Positions 10,005 through 25,000 of a stretch of 57,133 nucleotides of DNA are shown here, in pieces. Under the pieces are notes generated by a model, which was not told where the DNA came from, made no database searches, and saw only the letters and a program-made list of their open reading frames with translations. Position 1 is the stretch's first letter. Every line of letters begins with the position of its first letter. The translations under genes and the position numbers were made by a program. This stretch comes from Alphaproteobacteria bacterium (GTDB taxonomy: Bacteria > Pseudomonadota > Alphaproteobacteria > Micropepsales > Micropepsaceae), in NCBI GenBank assembly GCA_025361185.1, contig JANYAR010000120.1:1-57133 (forward strand), given 5' to 3'.

Positions 10005-10958
10005 ATGACCCCCTTCTTCAGCGTGATCATCCCCGTCTACAATCGCGCCGAGCTGCTGCGCAGGGCCATCCAATCCGTGCTTGCCCAAAGCTGCCAGGAT
10101 TTCGAGATCGTGGTGGTGGACGATGGATCCCAGGATGATCCCCGCAGCGTGGTGGATTCTTTCCACGATCCGCGCATCCGCTTTATGTCCCAGCCCAATG
10201 GCGGCGGCGGGAAGGCCCGCAACACCGCCATAGACCAGGCTCGCGGCCGCTTTGTCGCGCCGTTGGATTGCGATGACATGTTCTTGCCGCATCACTTGGC
10301 CAGCATGAAAACATTGCTGGAAAACACCAGCGGTGCGGTCGGCTATGCCCGCATAGAGGTGGACCGCGGCGGCGGCCGCCTGTTCCTGAAACCGCCGCGC
10401 GCCTTGCGCCCCGGCGAAGATATGGCCACCTATCTGCTGTGCGACCGGGGGGTTGTTCCCACCATCACGGTTGTGGCGCCGCGCGATGCGGCGCTGCGCA
10501 TTCGCTATGACGAGGATCTGTGGCCGGCCGAGGATACCGATTTCGCCATCCGGCTTTTTCTGGAAGGATATCGTTTTCACATGCTGGAGGAGCCCGGCGC
10601 GGTATGGCGGGACTGCCATGACCCGGCGCGCCTGTCCGCAAGAATTGGTGATGGAGAATTGGGAGCCTGGCTGGAGCGCATGCGGCCGAGAATAACGGCG
10701 CGCGCCCATCATGGCGCCCGCGGTTGGGCCTATGCCAAGCTTGTCGCGCCGGACCGGCCGCTGGCGGCCTTGGGCCTGTATCTGAATGCCGTGCTGCGCG
10801 GCTGCTATCGGCCATCGCTGGCGGCTATCATTTTCCTGCAAATATTCCTGCCCCGCTCTGGCTATCGGTGGCTTGCCGATCAGGCCATTTCCTGGCTGCG
10901 CATTGGGGCGGGCGACAATGAGGACAAGATCACGGCGCACAAGCTGAAACGGGCGTGA
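10005..10958 (+). CDS. Glycosyltransferase family 2
   Basis: Second GT2-type transferase of the cluster, 317 residues. N-terminal FSVIIPVYNRAELLRRAIQS and VVVDDGSQDDPRSVV form the nucleotide-binding half; PLDCDDMFLPHHL near residue 86 holds the DxD-type metal site, and AEDTDFAIRLFLEGYRF near residue 180 the acceptor-side acidic motif. The last 60 residues are amphipathic and may touch the membrane. It begins 26 nt after the ligase gene and is followed by a 270-nt gap before the chain-length protein. Sugar specificity unknown. Confidence 0.9.
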   Translation: MTPFFSVIIPVYNRAELLRRAIQSVLAQSCQDFEIVVVDDGSQDDPRSVVDSFHDPRIRFMSQPNGGGGKARNTAIDQARGRFVAPLDCDDMFLPHHLASMKTLLENTSGAVGYARIEVDRGGGRLFLKPPRALRPGEDMATYLLCDRGVVPTITVVAPRDAALRIRYDEDLWPAEDTDFAIRLFLEGYRFHMLEEPGAVWRDCHDPARLSARIGDGELGAWLERMRPRITARAHHGARGWAYAKLVAPDRPLAALGLYLNAVLRGCYRPSLAAIIFLQIFLPRSGYRWLADQAISWLRIGAGDNEDKITAHKLKRA

Positions 10959-11228
10959 TTGCCAGGCAAAGGCCGGATACCGAATCTCATACTAATACCC
11001 TGATAAGATAGGGAAATTTATCCGGCACGGGAGGTGAGCACCCCTTGCCGCGCCATGTCTGGACGACGAAAAACGGGCTGTTCTAAACGACAAAAATCCC
11101 CGTTTTCCGGGCTGAATCGACCTGTCCGCAGCAGCGGCGTTAACCGTTCATCAGGCAGGCAGATACTAAAAGTTAAAGCCTCGAGGGGCTTCGGAAATCG
11201 CGGCCCCCTTGGAAGGCTGCGCGCGTCT
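10959..11228. other. Intergenic region before the Wzc-like gene
   Basis: 270 nt without a convincing gene. A GTG at 11034 opens in frame with the Wzc-like protein, but that 65-residue extension is basic and low in family character, and its ribosome site would abut the start codon. A GGGGC...GCCCC inverted pair around 11183-11205 could sequester the true ribosome site near 11211. Any promoter for the Wzc-like gene would be here; none is clear. Confidence 0.4.
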
Positions 11229-13454
11229 ATGTCTCCATACCGGCCACGCGAGAACCTAGTAGCGGCCTTCCCTGCGCCGCGTTCCAGCTTTGCGCGGCTG
11301 GATGCCCCGCCGGCTTTCCAGTTTGCCGATTTCATCCGCTTGCTGGATGCGCGCCGCCGCCTGATCGGACGGGTTGCGCTCGGCACCATCCTGTGCGCGC
11401 TGGCGGTGGCGATCATGCTGCCCACCCTTTACGCCAGTTCTTCGGTGGTGATGCTCGATCCCCGCAAGAACAGCATCACCGACCTGTCGGCCGTGATCTC
11501 GCCGCAGGCCAGCGACCCCGCTGCGGTCCAGAACCAGATTCAAATTCTGACCTCGCGCGATCTCGCCTCGGTCGTGGTGGATCAGCTCAAACTCGCCGAC
11601 GATCCCGAATTCAATCCGGTACTTGCCCAACCCAGCCTGGTGGAACTTCTGGGCGAAATGATCTCGCTGCTCAATCCTGGAAACTGGTTCGAGAATATCA
11701 CGCCCGTCACCAGCCTGCTCAGCCGCGAGCGGGTGATCGACACCTTTCAGCGCCATGTCGCCGCCGATTCAGAAGGGCTTTCCACCAGCATCACCATCAC
11801 CGCCACCTCGCGCGATGCAGCCAAGGCGGCCTTGATCGCCAACACCATGGCGAACGCCTATGTGACATCGCAGGTCGCCGACAAGATCGGCACCACCAAC
11901 GCCACGACCGGCTGGCTGAACAAAAGGCTGCAGGACCTGGCGCAACAGCTTCAGATCCAACAGGAGGCGGTTCAGCGCTACAAAGCCGAACATGATCTGA
12001 ACGATTCCGCGCCCGGCAGCTCCATCGTCGACCAGCAGATGGTCGGCATAAATGCTCAGATCGTGGCGGCGCGCTCCGACCTGGCGGAAAAACAGGCGAT
12101 CATCAACCGCATCAATCAGCTGGTGGCGGCCGGCAATCCCGCCGATGTCGCACAGATCGTTTCCTCACCGTTGATCGTGCAGCTTCGCACCCAGCAAGCG
12201 ACGTTGCTTGCCCAGGAAGCCGACCTGAACAGCCGCTATGGCCCCCTGCACCCCCGCATGCAGGCGATCGAGGACCAGAAACGCGATCTGGACATCAAGA
12301 TCGTCCAGGAGGTGAACCGCCTGGCCGCCAGCGCCGCCAATGACGTGATGGTGACACGAGCGCATCTGAATTCCCTGGAAGCCAGCCTGGGCGGTACGGA
12401 AAATACCGCGCGCAGCCAGAACATGGCGCGGGTGCAGTTGCAGGCGCTGGAATCCAATGCCAGCTCCACCCGCACGATGTATGAAGCCTTTGTCCAACGC
12501 CTGCGCCAGAGCCAGAACCTGGATGAGGCCCAGACGCCGGAAAGCCGCATCATTAGTCAGGCTTCGATCCCGCTGCACGCCGCCGGCCCCAGACGCATAT
12601 TGATCGTCGGCGCCTCCATTCCCTTGGGCTTGATACTGGGGATATTGGCGGCGCTGGTGGCAGAAAAATTGGGGCCGCTGATGCCAGTGAAAATCAATGG
12701 GCGTGTCGACGGCGCGCCGCGTGGCTCCCTCGTCCCACCGCTCCGGCGCGCGGCCCACTCTGCCAAACCCAAAGCGCCCATCACGGTTTGGAACGGCCCG
12801 CCGATCCTGGGCGAGATCGATAACGCAGCGCCATTGCGGGCAGCCGATTTCGTGCTGGATTATCCCGCCAGCAAATTTGCCCACGCCGTGGCGAATTTGG
12901 TGCGCCAACTGGAGACCAGGCCGGGAGCGGAGGAAGGCGCGGCTATTGTGGCGATTACCTCGGCCGAGGGCGGCGAAAGCCGCAGCGCCATCGCGGTTTC
13001 ACTGGCGCGCGCCGCGTCAAAAATGGGCAAGAAGGCCATACTTGTGGATTGCGCGCCCCAGCGTCTCTCCTCGCGGGCGATCAAGGCCGCGGTCAGAAGC
13101 GGCCTTTATGAAGTGCTCACCGGGGCGGTGCCGCTGAACCAGGCGCTGGCCAAGGATCCGCGCGGCGAGACGTATCTGCTGTCCACGCCCAGGCGGCCCG
13201 CCAATGCGCTGGACATGTTCGCTTCGCGCCCGATGGCACGATTGATTACAGTATTGCGTGGCGGCGCCGATTTTGTGGTGATCGACTGCGGATCGGTTGG
13301 CGCGGATATGGATGCCGTGGTAATCGCGCGGTTGGCCGACGCGACGATCCTGGTATCGGGACGCCAGATGCTGCACAGCCCGCTGCTGGCCAATGCGGCG
13401 CGGATTCTGGAAGACGCCAAAGCGGCGCCTATCGGAATCGTGATCACGCGATAG
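11229..13454 (+). CDS. Wzz/Wzc-type polysaccharide chain-length protein with degenerate tyrosine-kinase domain
   Basis: Inner-membrane polysaccharide copolymerase, 741 residues from ATG 11229, chosen for the GGAAGG 12 nt upstream and a normal Wzz N-terminus. Order: cytoplasmic N-tail, TM1 about 46-68, Wzz periplasmic domain with long coiled-coil (about 190-420), Pro-containing TM2 region (about 455-478), then a cytoplasmic BY-kinase-like domain (about 550-741). The kinase is degraded: the Walker A loop reads EGGESRSAI, with Arg585 where the catalytic Lys belongs; the A' motif is ILVDCAPQR (Asp607), Walker B VVIDCG (Asp686), and there is no C-terminal Tyr cluster. It probably sets chain length structurally and does not autophosphorylate. 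It closes the first polysaccharide cluster. Confidence 0.9.
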   Translation: MSPYRPRENLVAAFPAPRSSFARLDAPPAFQFADFIRLLDARRRLIGRVALGTILCALAVAIMLPTLYASSSVVMLDPRKNSITDLSAVISPQASDPAAVQNQIQILTSRDLASVVVDQLKLADDPEFNPVLAQPSLVELLGEMISLLNPGNWFENITPVTSLLSRERVIDTFQRHVAADSEGLSTSITITATSRDAAKAALIANTMANAYVTSQVADKIGTTNATTGWLNKRLQDLAQQLQIQQEAVQRYKAEHDLNDSAPGSSIVDQQMVGINAQIVAARSDLAEKQAIINRINQLVAAGNPADVAQIVSSPLIVQLRTQQATLLAQEADLNSRYGPLHPRMQAIEDQKRDLDIKIVQEVNRLAASAANDVMVTRAHLNSLEASLGGTENTARSQNMARVQLQALESNASSTRTMYEAFVQRLRQSQNLDEAQTPESRIISQASIPLHAAGPRRILIVGASIPLGLILGILAALVAEKLGPLMPVKINGRVDGAPRGSLVPPLRRAAHSAKPKAPITVWNGPPILGEIDNAAPLRAADFVLDYPASKFAHAVANLVRQLETRPGAEEGAAIVAITSAEGGESRSAIAVSLARAASKMGKKAILVDCAPQRLSSRAIKAAVRSGLYEVLTGAVPLNQALAKDPRGETYLLSTPRRPANALDMFASRPMARLITVLRGGADFVVIDCGSVGADMDAVVIARLADATILVSGRQMLHSPLLANAARILEDAKAAPIGIVITR

Positions 13455-13472
13455 CCCGGAGCAGCGGCGAAC

Positions 13473-13499
13473 GCGTTCCTAACGGCAGTGTAGGAACGC
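13473..13499. terminator. Hairpin between convergent wzc-like gene and gltD
   Basis: Perfect nine-base arms GCGTTCCTA (13473-13481) and TAGGAACGC (13491-13499) with a nine-base loop sit between the two converging stop codons. There is no U-tract; it probably acts on both strands as a 3' end structure. Confidence 0.55.
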
Positions 13500-13522
13500 C
13501 TCGCGGCGCGACCATCAAAGAA

Positions 13523-14989
13523 TCAGCGCGGCAATTCCGAAGCGCCCATCAAAAACTCGTCGACCCCGCGGGCGCATTGGCGCCCTTCGCGGATCGCCCA
13601 CACCACCAAGGACTGTCCCCGCCGCATGTCACCGCAGGAGAAAATCTTGGTCTTGCTGGTCTGGTAGCTGGTGAGCGGCGCCTTCACATTGCCGCAGGCA
13701 TCCAGCTCGACCCCGGACTGGTCCACCAGGCCCACCTTTTTGGGGCCGACAAAGCCCATGGCCAGCAGGACCAGGTCGGCCTTCAGGGTGAATTCACTGC
13801 CGGGCATTTCCACCAGCTTCATCTGGCCGCCGTCACCAAGCTGCCAGTCCACGCGGACACATTCCAGCGCCGTGACCTTGCCGCTGATACCATCGTTTTC
13901 TGAGCCAATGGCGCGCCTGGTTTGCACCGACCAGTCGCGCTCGCAACCTTCCTGCTGCGAGGAAGAGGTGCGCAACTTGAGCGGCCAATCGGGCCACACC
14001 AGCATCTTGTTTTCCTTCGCCGGCGGCTGGGGCATGATTTCGAATTGCGTCACGGAGGCCGCGCCATGGCGGTTGGACGTCCCGATACAGTCCGAGCCCG
14101 TATCGCCGCCGCCGATCACCACCACATGCTTGCCCTTGGCGCTGATGGTGCCATCGGGCGCAGCTTTGCTTTCCGGATCGCCGGCCACCCGCTTGTTCTG
14201 CTGGGTGAGAAAATCCATGGCGAAATGAATACCGTCGAGCTCGCGGCCGGCAACCGGCAGGTCGCGCGGCGCTTCGGCCCCGCCTGACAGCACCACCGCG
14301 TCATAATCGGCCAGCAGGATGTCCATCGAAACATTGACGCCGACTTCGACATTGGTGCGGAACGCCACGCCTTCGGCTTGCATCTGGCGCATGCGCCGGT
14401 CGATCAGATGCTTTTCCATCTTGAAGTCGGGAATGCCATAGCGCAGCAACCCGCCGATGCGGTCGGCCTTTTCAAACAGGGTGACGCTGTGGCCGGCGCG
14501 CGCCAGCTGCTGGGCGCAAGCCATGCCCGCGGGCCCCGAACCCACCACCGCCACCGTCTTGCCGGTCTTCCTGGGCGCCATCACCGGCTGGATCCAGCCT
14601 TCTTCCCAGCCGCGGTCTACGATCTGGCATTCGATGGTCTTGATGGTGACGGGGTTGTCTATGATGTTGAGGGTACAGGATGCCTCGCACGGCGCGGGGC
14701 AGACGCGGCCGGTGAATTCGGGGAAATTGTTGGTGGAGTGCAAGGACTCCGACGCGGTCCGCCACTGGTCGCGATAGACCAGATTGTTCCAGTCGGGGAT
14801 CAGATTGTTGACCGGACAGCCTTGGTGGCAAAAGGGAATGCCGCAATCCATGCAGCGCGCCGCCTGCTTGCTGACCTCGGGAGCCGGCAGCGGAAGGACG
14901 AATTCGTGGTAGTTGTGAATCCGCGATTCCGGCTTTTCACTACTCCGGTCCTGGCGTTCGATTTCCAGAAAGCCTGTGATCTTGCCCAC
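13523..14989 (-). CDS. gltD: Glutamate synthase (NADPH) small subunit
   Basis: Beta subunit of GOGAT: takes electrons from NADPH through FAD and passes them over iron-sulfur clusters to the large subunit, for ammonia assimilation in the cytoplasm. 488 residues, normal length. The N-terminal ferredoxin-like part carries [20 protein letters not shown] and CPAPCEASC, the cysteines for the [4Fe-4S] clusters. Two dinucleotide folds follow: [20 protein letters not shown] (FAD) and [20 protein letters not shown] (NADPH). The C-terminal part ends in the usual [18 protein letters not shown]. It is the second gene of a gltB-gltD operon, starting 40 nt after the gltB stop. Confidence 0.97.
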   Translation of the reverse strand: MGKITGFLEIERQDRSSEKPESRIHNYHEFVLPLPAPEVSKQAARCMDCGIPFCHQGCPVNNLIPDWNNLVYRDQWRTASESLHSTNNFPEFTGRVCPAPCEASCTLNIIDNPVTIKTIECQIVDRGWEEGWIQPVMAPRKTGKTVAVVGSGPAGMACAQQLARAGHSVTLFEKADRIGGLLRYGIPDFKMEKHLIDRRMRQMQAEGVAFRTNVEVGVNVSMDILLADYDAVVLSGGAEAPRDLPVAGRELDGIHFAMDFLTQQNKRVAGDPESKAAPDGTISAKGKHVVVIGGGDTGSDCIGTSNRHGAASVTQFEIMPQPPAKENKMLVWPDWPLKLRTSSSQQEGCERDWSVQTRRAIGSENDGISGKVTALECVRVDWQLGDGGQMKLVEMPGSEFTLKADLVLLAMGFVGPKKVGLVDQSGVELDACGNVKAPLTSYQTSKTKIFSCGDMRRGQSLVVWAIREGRQCARGVDEFLMGASELPR

Positions 14990-15029
14990 TTTATTTATGT
15001 CCTATCGCTTCGCTACTTGAGGACGTGTT

Positions 15030-19652
<4,623 letters not shown>

Positions 19653-19844
19653 CTAAACCCCAACCGTACAGTCCGGGCACACTCCCCCTGCCCTCTCACG
19701 GAAAGCCAAGGAAACGCCCAATTCTTAGAATTACCCGGCATGTGAACACGCCACCAGTTGCGGCGCAACATGCCTGATACGCACCCAGTAAATGAGTGCG
19801 CCCCGATTGACTCCGGACATCGCTGGCGCATTATAGAACATAAC
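19653..19844. promoter_or_regulatory. Divergent promoter region gltB / imuA
   Basis: 192 nt shared by the two divergent operons. It contains an AATTCT-T-AGAATT palindrome at about 19721-19733 and a GTTGC-GGC-GCAAC repeat at about 19756-19768, either of which could be an operator. On the imuA side a TTGACT (19807-19812) is followed at 19 bp by TATAGA (19832-19837), a plausible -35/-10 pair. Confidence 0.5.
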
Positions 19845-19850
19845 ATGAAC
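19836..19850 (+). promoter_or_regulatory. LexA (SOS) box overlapping the imuA start codon
   Basis: GAAC (19836-19839), seven bases, GAAC (19847-19850): a perfect direct repeat matching the alphaproteobacterial LexA site GTTC-N7-GTTC read on the other strand. It overlaps the putative -10 hexamer and the ATG at 19845-19847, so bound LexA would block initiation of imuA-imuB-dnaE2. DNA damage should relieve it. Confidence 0.88.
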
Positions 19851-20591
19851 AAAAGCGAGAAATTAGCGGAATTGCGCCACTCTTTGGCGCGCTACGGCCT
19901 GCCGCCAGAGCGGGCGCCTATGTCACTGGGTCATCCACAGGCGGATGCGGTTCTGGGTGGTGGTCTGCGTTCCGGCGCGCTGCACGAAATCTTTGCGCAA
20001 GACTGGAGTGCCGGCGGCTTTGCCGTGCTGCTCGCATTGTTGACGGCAGACAAGAGGCCGTTCTTTTGGGTCAGGCCCGACTATGAGGCCATGGAGTATG
20101 GCGCGCTCTCCGCCAACGGGTTTGCGGAATTGGGCGGCGATCCACGCCAACTGATTTTGGTGCGCGCCCGCAACGCCGCCGACACTCTGTCGGCGGCCAA
20201 CGACATTCTGGGTTGCCCGCATGTGGGCGCGCTGCTTGTGGAAATGGAAGGCATGCCCAAATGCCTGGACCTGGTGGCCAGCCGCCGCCTGGCCTTCGCG
20301 GCGGGCGAAAGCGGCGTCACCGTTCTGGTGCTGCGCAATGGCGCGCATGCTGAACCCAGCGCGGCGCTGACGCGCTGGCAGGTGGCGAGCGCTTCTTCGC
20401 AGGCCGATGACGACTGGGGCAATCCGATTTTCGACGCGCGCCTGACCCGCCATCGCCTGGGCGGACTTGGCAACTTTCTGATGCAATGGAATCCTCAACA
20501 TGCCTGTTTCGAGACGGCGAATATTGGCGCTGTGGTTTGTGCGCCTGCCGACCGACCGGCTTATCCGCAAGAATGGCGGCACGCCGTTTAA
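19845..20591 (+). CDS. imuA: ImuA, RecA-like SOS mutagenesis protein
   Basis: First gene of the translesion mutagenesis cassette, which with ImuB and DnaE2 makes error-prone repair synthesis after DNA damage. 248 residues from ATG 19845, whose product has the family N-terminus (KLAELRHSLARYG) and then GHPQADAVLGGGLRSGALHEIF, the RecA-like core entry seen in ImuA proteins. An upstream in-frame start at 19758 would place the LexA box inside the coding region and is rejected. There is no normal Walker A Lys, as usual in the family. The reading frame overlaps imuB by 92 nt, so its last 30 or so residues are probably poorly conserved. Regulated by the LexA box at its start. Confidence 0.9.
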   Translation: MNKSEKLAELRHSLARYGLPPERAPMSLGHPQADAVLGGGLRSGALHEIFAQDWSAGGFAVLLALLTADKRPFFWVRPDYEAMEYGALSANGFAELGGDPRQLILVRARNAADTLSAANDILGCPHVGALLVEMEGMPKCLDLVASRRLAFAAGESGVTVLVLRNGAHAEPSAALTRWQVASASSQADDDWGNPIFDARLTRHRLGGLGNFLMQWNPQHACFETANIGAVVCAPADRPAYPQEWRHAV

Positions 20592-22044
20592 AGCACCGCT
20601 GGTCGTCAGCGCAAAAATCGCAAACGCCCTCCATGTTCATGCGCTGGAGACAAGGGCGGCCAGACTCGGACTCTATAAGGGCCAGCCTCTGGCGAATGCG
20701 CGGGCGATGGTACAGCCGTTGTACGTCGTACCGGCCGACGAAAAAGCCGATGCTGCGCTGTTGGAAGGCATCGCCGACTGGTGCGACCGTTTCACGCCGC
20801 TGGTGACACTGGATGCGCCGGACGGACTTTTCCTCGACATCACCGGCGCGGCCCATCTGTTCGGCGGCGAAGCGGCGATGCTGGCGATGGTGACGCGGCG
20901 GATTGCAGAGCATGGCTTCGCCGTGCGCGGCGCTATTGCGGGCACTTCGCTGGCGGCCCATGCGCTGGCACGGTTTGCGCCCGGGATGACTGTACCGCCG
21001 GGCCATGAATCGGCGGCGATGGCGTCCTTGCCCATCACCGCTCTGGATTGCGACGACAAGGCCCTGCGCGCGCTCCGTCATGCCGGACTGAAGACCATCG
21101 GCATGGTGGCGGAACGCCTGCACAGCGAATTGTCGGAACGGCTGGGCAAAGCCTTCGTCACCCGGTTGAAGGTGATGCTGGGCGCGGCGGAACAGCCGCT
21201 GCAGCCCCGCCGCCCCCTGCCCGACCTGATGGCCGAGCAGCGCTTTGCCGAACCGGTCGTGACCGAAGAAGCCATCGCCGCTTCGCTGTTCAGCCTGGCC
21301 GGCTCTTTAAGCGAAATCCTCGAGCGCCAGGGACGCGGCGTGCGGGTCCTGCAAGCGGCTTTCTTCCGCGCCGACGGCAGGACCCTTCGCATCGCTATCA
21401 AGATCGGCGAGCCGTTGCGCGATCCAAAGGTGATGTTGCGGCTGCTGCGCCAGAAGTTGGATGGTCTGGCCGATCCGCTGGACCCCGGCTTCGGCTTCGA
21501 CCTGATCCGGCTGGAAGCCTTGCTGGCGGAAAAAACCAGGCCCGGCACCATGAGCTTTGACAGCAATGAAAATGCCCGCCGGCAAATCGCCTTCCTGATC
21601 GACCGGCTGTCGGCGCGGTTCGGTGCGCAGCGGGTACAGCGTTTTGTGCCGCAGGACACCCATATCCCCGAGGCCGCTGGGATGGCGGTACCGGCGCAGG
21701 ATCGCGATTTCGGGCAGGAAAACTGGGTTTTAAAACGCCTGCCCGGCGATCCGCCGCGCCGCCCGCTGCGGTTGCTGGAAAAACCAGAAGAAATTGAGGC
21801 GGGCCTTCCCCTGGCGCCGGACGGCCCGCCGAAATTCTTCCGCTGGCGGCAATGCCGTCACAACGTCACGCGGGCAGAGGGGCCGGAACGCATCGCCATG
21901 GAATGGTGGCGGAGCCACGGACTTACGCGTGACTATTTCCGCGTCGAAACGCACACCGGTCAGCGCTTTTGGCTCTACCGGGACGGACTTCATACCCAAA
22001 ACCAACCGGCGCCACGTTGGTATCTGCAGGGCATCTTTTCATGA
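20500..22044 (+). CDS. imuB: ImuB, catalytically inactive Y-family polymerase homologue
   Basis: Adaptor of the mutasome: in characterised systems ImuB joins the beta clamp, ImuA and DnaE2. 514 residues. The N-terminus ILALWFVRLPTDRLIRK is the ImuB form of the Y-family palm; the DxDxFFA metal site of active enzymes is absent, and the second acidic site is replaced by DAPDGLFLDITGAAHLFGG. Helix-hairpin-helix/little-finger-like parts follow (ALRHAGLKTIGMVAERLHSE), with a C-terminal ImuB-specific region ending in RVETHTGQRFWLYRDG. The only usable Met is at 20500, inside imuA in another frame. The stop overlaps the dnaE2 start (ATGA). Confidence 0.92.
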   Translation: MPVSRRRILALWFVRLPTDRLIRKNGGTPFKAPLVVSAKIANALHVHALETRAARLGLYKGQPLANARAMVQPLYVVPADEKADAALLEGIADWCDRFTPLVTLDAPDGLFLDITGAAHLFGGEAAMLAMVTRRIAEHGFAVRGAIAGTSLAAHALARFAPGMTVPPGHESAAMASLPITALDCDDKALRALRHAGLKTIGMVAERLHSELSERLGKAFVTRLKVMLGAAEQPLQPRRPLPDLMAEQRFAEPVVTEEAIAASLFSLAGSLSEILERQGRGVRVLQAAFFRADGRTLRIAIKIGEPLRDPKVMLRLLRQKLDGLADPLDPGFGFDLIRLEALLAEKTRPGTMSFDSNENARRQIAFLIDRLSARFGAQRVQRFVPQDTHIPEAAGMAVPAQDRDFGQENWVLKRLPGDPPRRPLRLLEKPEEIEAGLPLAPDGPPKFFRWRQCRHNVTRAEGPERIAMEWWRSHGLTRDYFRVETHTGQRFWLYRDGLHTQNQPAPRWYLQGIFS

Positions 22045-25000
22045 GTTATGCCGAGCTGGCCGTCACCACCAATTTTTCTTTTTTGCGGGGCGCTTCCTCT
22101 CCGCCGGATTTCGTGGTGCAGGCGCAATCGTTGGGTTATCCCGCCATCGGCATCGCCGACCGCAACAGTTTGGCGGGCGTGGTGCGCGCCTATGCCGAAT
22201 GGAAATCCCTGGACGAAAAAACACGGCCACGCCTTTTGATCGGAGCGCGGCTGGTGTTTCGCGACGGCACCCCGGACATTCTCGCCTACCCCAAGAACCG
22301 CAAAGCCTATGGCCGGCTGTGCCGCCTGCTTTCGGTCGGAAAGCTGCGCGCGAAGAAGGGCGAATGCCTGCTGGATTTCGCCGACCTGCTGGAACATCGC
22401 CGCGGCTTGCTCTTGATCGTGATGCCACCAGTCAATTCTGACGCCGCAAAACCGGCATTGGCCGTTTTAGGACACGATACTTGGCTGGCAGCTTCCATGC
22501 TCTATACCGGTGAAGACCGCCGCCGCCTGCGCGAACTCAAGAAGGTCGCGCGCGAGACACAAACACCACTGATCGCGGTCAACGATGTTCTTTATCACGA
22601 TCCCGGCCAGCGCGACTTGCAGGATGTGGTCACCTGCATCCGCGAACATGTGACGCTGAAAGAAGCGGGCACAAGGCTTGAGGCCAATGCCGAGCGTCAT
22701 CTCAAACCACCGGAAGAAATGATGCGGCTGTTCCGGACCTGCCCACAAGCCGTCGATGAAACCTTGCACTTTGCCGACCGGATCACCTTCACCCTGGCCG
22801 AGCTTGGCCAGCGCTATCCGCGCGAGCCGGTGCCGCGGGGCAAGACCGCCGATCGCCATCTGCGCGATCTCGCCGAAGCGGGATTAAAGGTGCGCTATAC
22901 CGGCGGCGTGCCGCAGAAAATCGCGGACATCGCCGAAAAAGAATTGCGCTTCATCGCAGAAGGAAAGATCGCGCACTATTTCCTCACCGTCTACGACATT
23001 GTTCAGTTCGCGCGCAGCCAGGGCATTCTTTGCCAGGGCCGTGGCTCAGCCGCCAATTCCGTCATTTGCTATGCGATCGGTGTCACCGCGGTAGACCCCA
23101 CCGAAGTCGAGGTTCTGTTTGAGCGTTTTCTCAATACCAACCGGCGTGAGCCACCCGACATAGATGTGGATTTCGAGCATGAGCGCCGCGAAGAAGTCAT
23201 TCAGCATATTTATAAGCGCTATGGCCATCGCCGCGCCGCCCTGACCGCCACGGTCATCCATTATCGCCCTCGCAGCGCCATTCGCGAAGTCGGCAAGGTG
23301 TTCGGCTTGAGCGAGGACGTCACCGGCAGACTGGCCGACACGGTGTGGGGGCATCATGGCGATGACATGAAAGAGCACCAGATCATCCAGGGGGAATGCG
23401 ATCCGAAGAATGCCGCGGTGGCCAGAGCTGTGAAATTCGCAGGGCGGCTGATGGGTTTTCCCCGTCACCTTTCCCAGCATGTCGGCGGCTTCGTCCTGGC
23501 CCGTTACAAGCTGGATTGGACCGTTCCCATCGGACCGGCCGCGATGGACGACCGCTATTTCATCGAATGGGACAAGAATGATCTCGATACATTGGCAATC
23601 ATGAAAGTGGATGTTCTGGCGCTCGGCATGCTGACCTGCATCCGCAAGGCGTTCGACCTGATCCACGCGCACGCAAAAAGCGGCAAGGAAAAGAAATGGA
23701 CGCTCGCCACCGTGCCCCAGGGCGATGAGGACACTTACGACATGCTATGCCGGGCCGATGCCATTGGGGTGTTCCAGGTGGAAAGCCGCGCGCAAATGAG
23801 CATGCTGCCGCGTCTGCAACCGCGCACCCGCTATGATCTGACGATCGAAGTGGCGATTGTGCGGCCGGGGCCCATTCAGGGGGGCATGGTGAATCCCTAT
23901 CTGCAACGCCGCACGATACTGAGAAAAGACCCCAAGGCGACTTTTCCTTTTCCCAAGCCCAGCCCGGCACATGGCAAACCGGACGAGCTCCATAAGGTTC
24001 TGGATAAGACCCTGGGCATTCCGCTGTTCCAGGAACAGGCCATGCGGCTGGCCATCGTGGCCGCGCTATTCTCGTCAGAAGAGGCCAATGGTTTGCGCCG
24101 CGCCATGGCAACCTTCCGCAATGTCGGGACAATGCATACTTTCGAGCAGACGTTTGTCGGCCGCATGGTGAAGCGTGGTTATCAGGAGAAATTCGCGCAA
24201 GACTGCTTCAACCAGATCAAGGGTTTCGGTTCCTACGGCTTTCCCGAAAGCCATGCCGCCAGTTTCGCGCTGCTGGTCTATGTCTCGGCCTGGATCAAAT
24301 GCCATCATCCCGCTGCCTTCGCGGCCGCGCTGCTCAATTCCCAACCCATGGGCTTCTACGCTCCCGCCGAAATCGTGCGCTGCGCCCGGGAACATGGCGT
24401 AAGCGTGCTGGCGCCGGATGCCGCCTTCAGCGATTGGGACTGCACCCTGGCGCGCGATGCGAAGGGTGAATTATGCCTCAGATTGGGCTTTCGCCAGATC
24501 GATGGCTTTCGCGAAGAAGACGCCCACACCATCATGAACGCGCGCGGTTACGGCTATCCCGGCTTCGCCGATTTCGCGCGGCGCACCGCTTTGTCCAGGC
24601 GCGCCCTGGTCACCCTGGCCGAAGCCGATGGCTTTCGCGGCTTTGGCCTGGATCGCCGCGAAGGCTTGTGGGCGGTGCGCCGCCTGCCGGATGATGATCC
24701 CTTGCCGCTGTTCGCGCATGAAGGCAATCGAGGAGGGGCCGCGCCGGAACTGGGGGCGGAGACAATCGCGCCCCTGCCTTTGATGTCCCTCAGCGAACAT
24801 GTGCTGGCGGACTACCAGACCACGCGCCTGTCCTTGAAAGGCTATCCCACGCAATTCCTGCGCCGGGCTTTCGCGGAAGAAGGCATCCTGTCTTGCAGGG
24901 AAGCGGAAGAGCTGCGCGATGGCGCGCCGGCGCGCTGCGCCGGTGTGGTGCTGGTGCGCCAGCGCCCGGGCGAAGGCAAAACCACCTTCATTACCCTCAG

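Noticed and set aside
11034..11228. Upstream extension of the Wzc-like gene to GTG 11034
   Set aside because: The ribosome-like GGGAG abuts the GTG, and the 65 extra residues are basic with no Wzz character.
19758..19844. Upstream start of imuA at 19758
   Set aside because: It would put the LexA box and putative -10 inside the coding region and add 29 residues not typical of ImuA.
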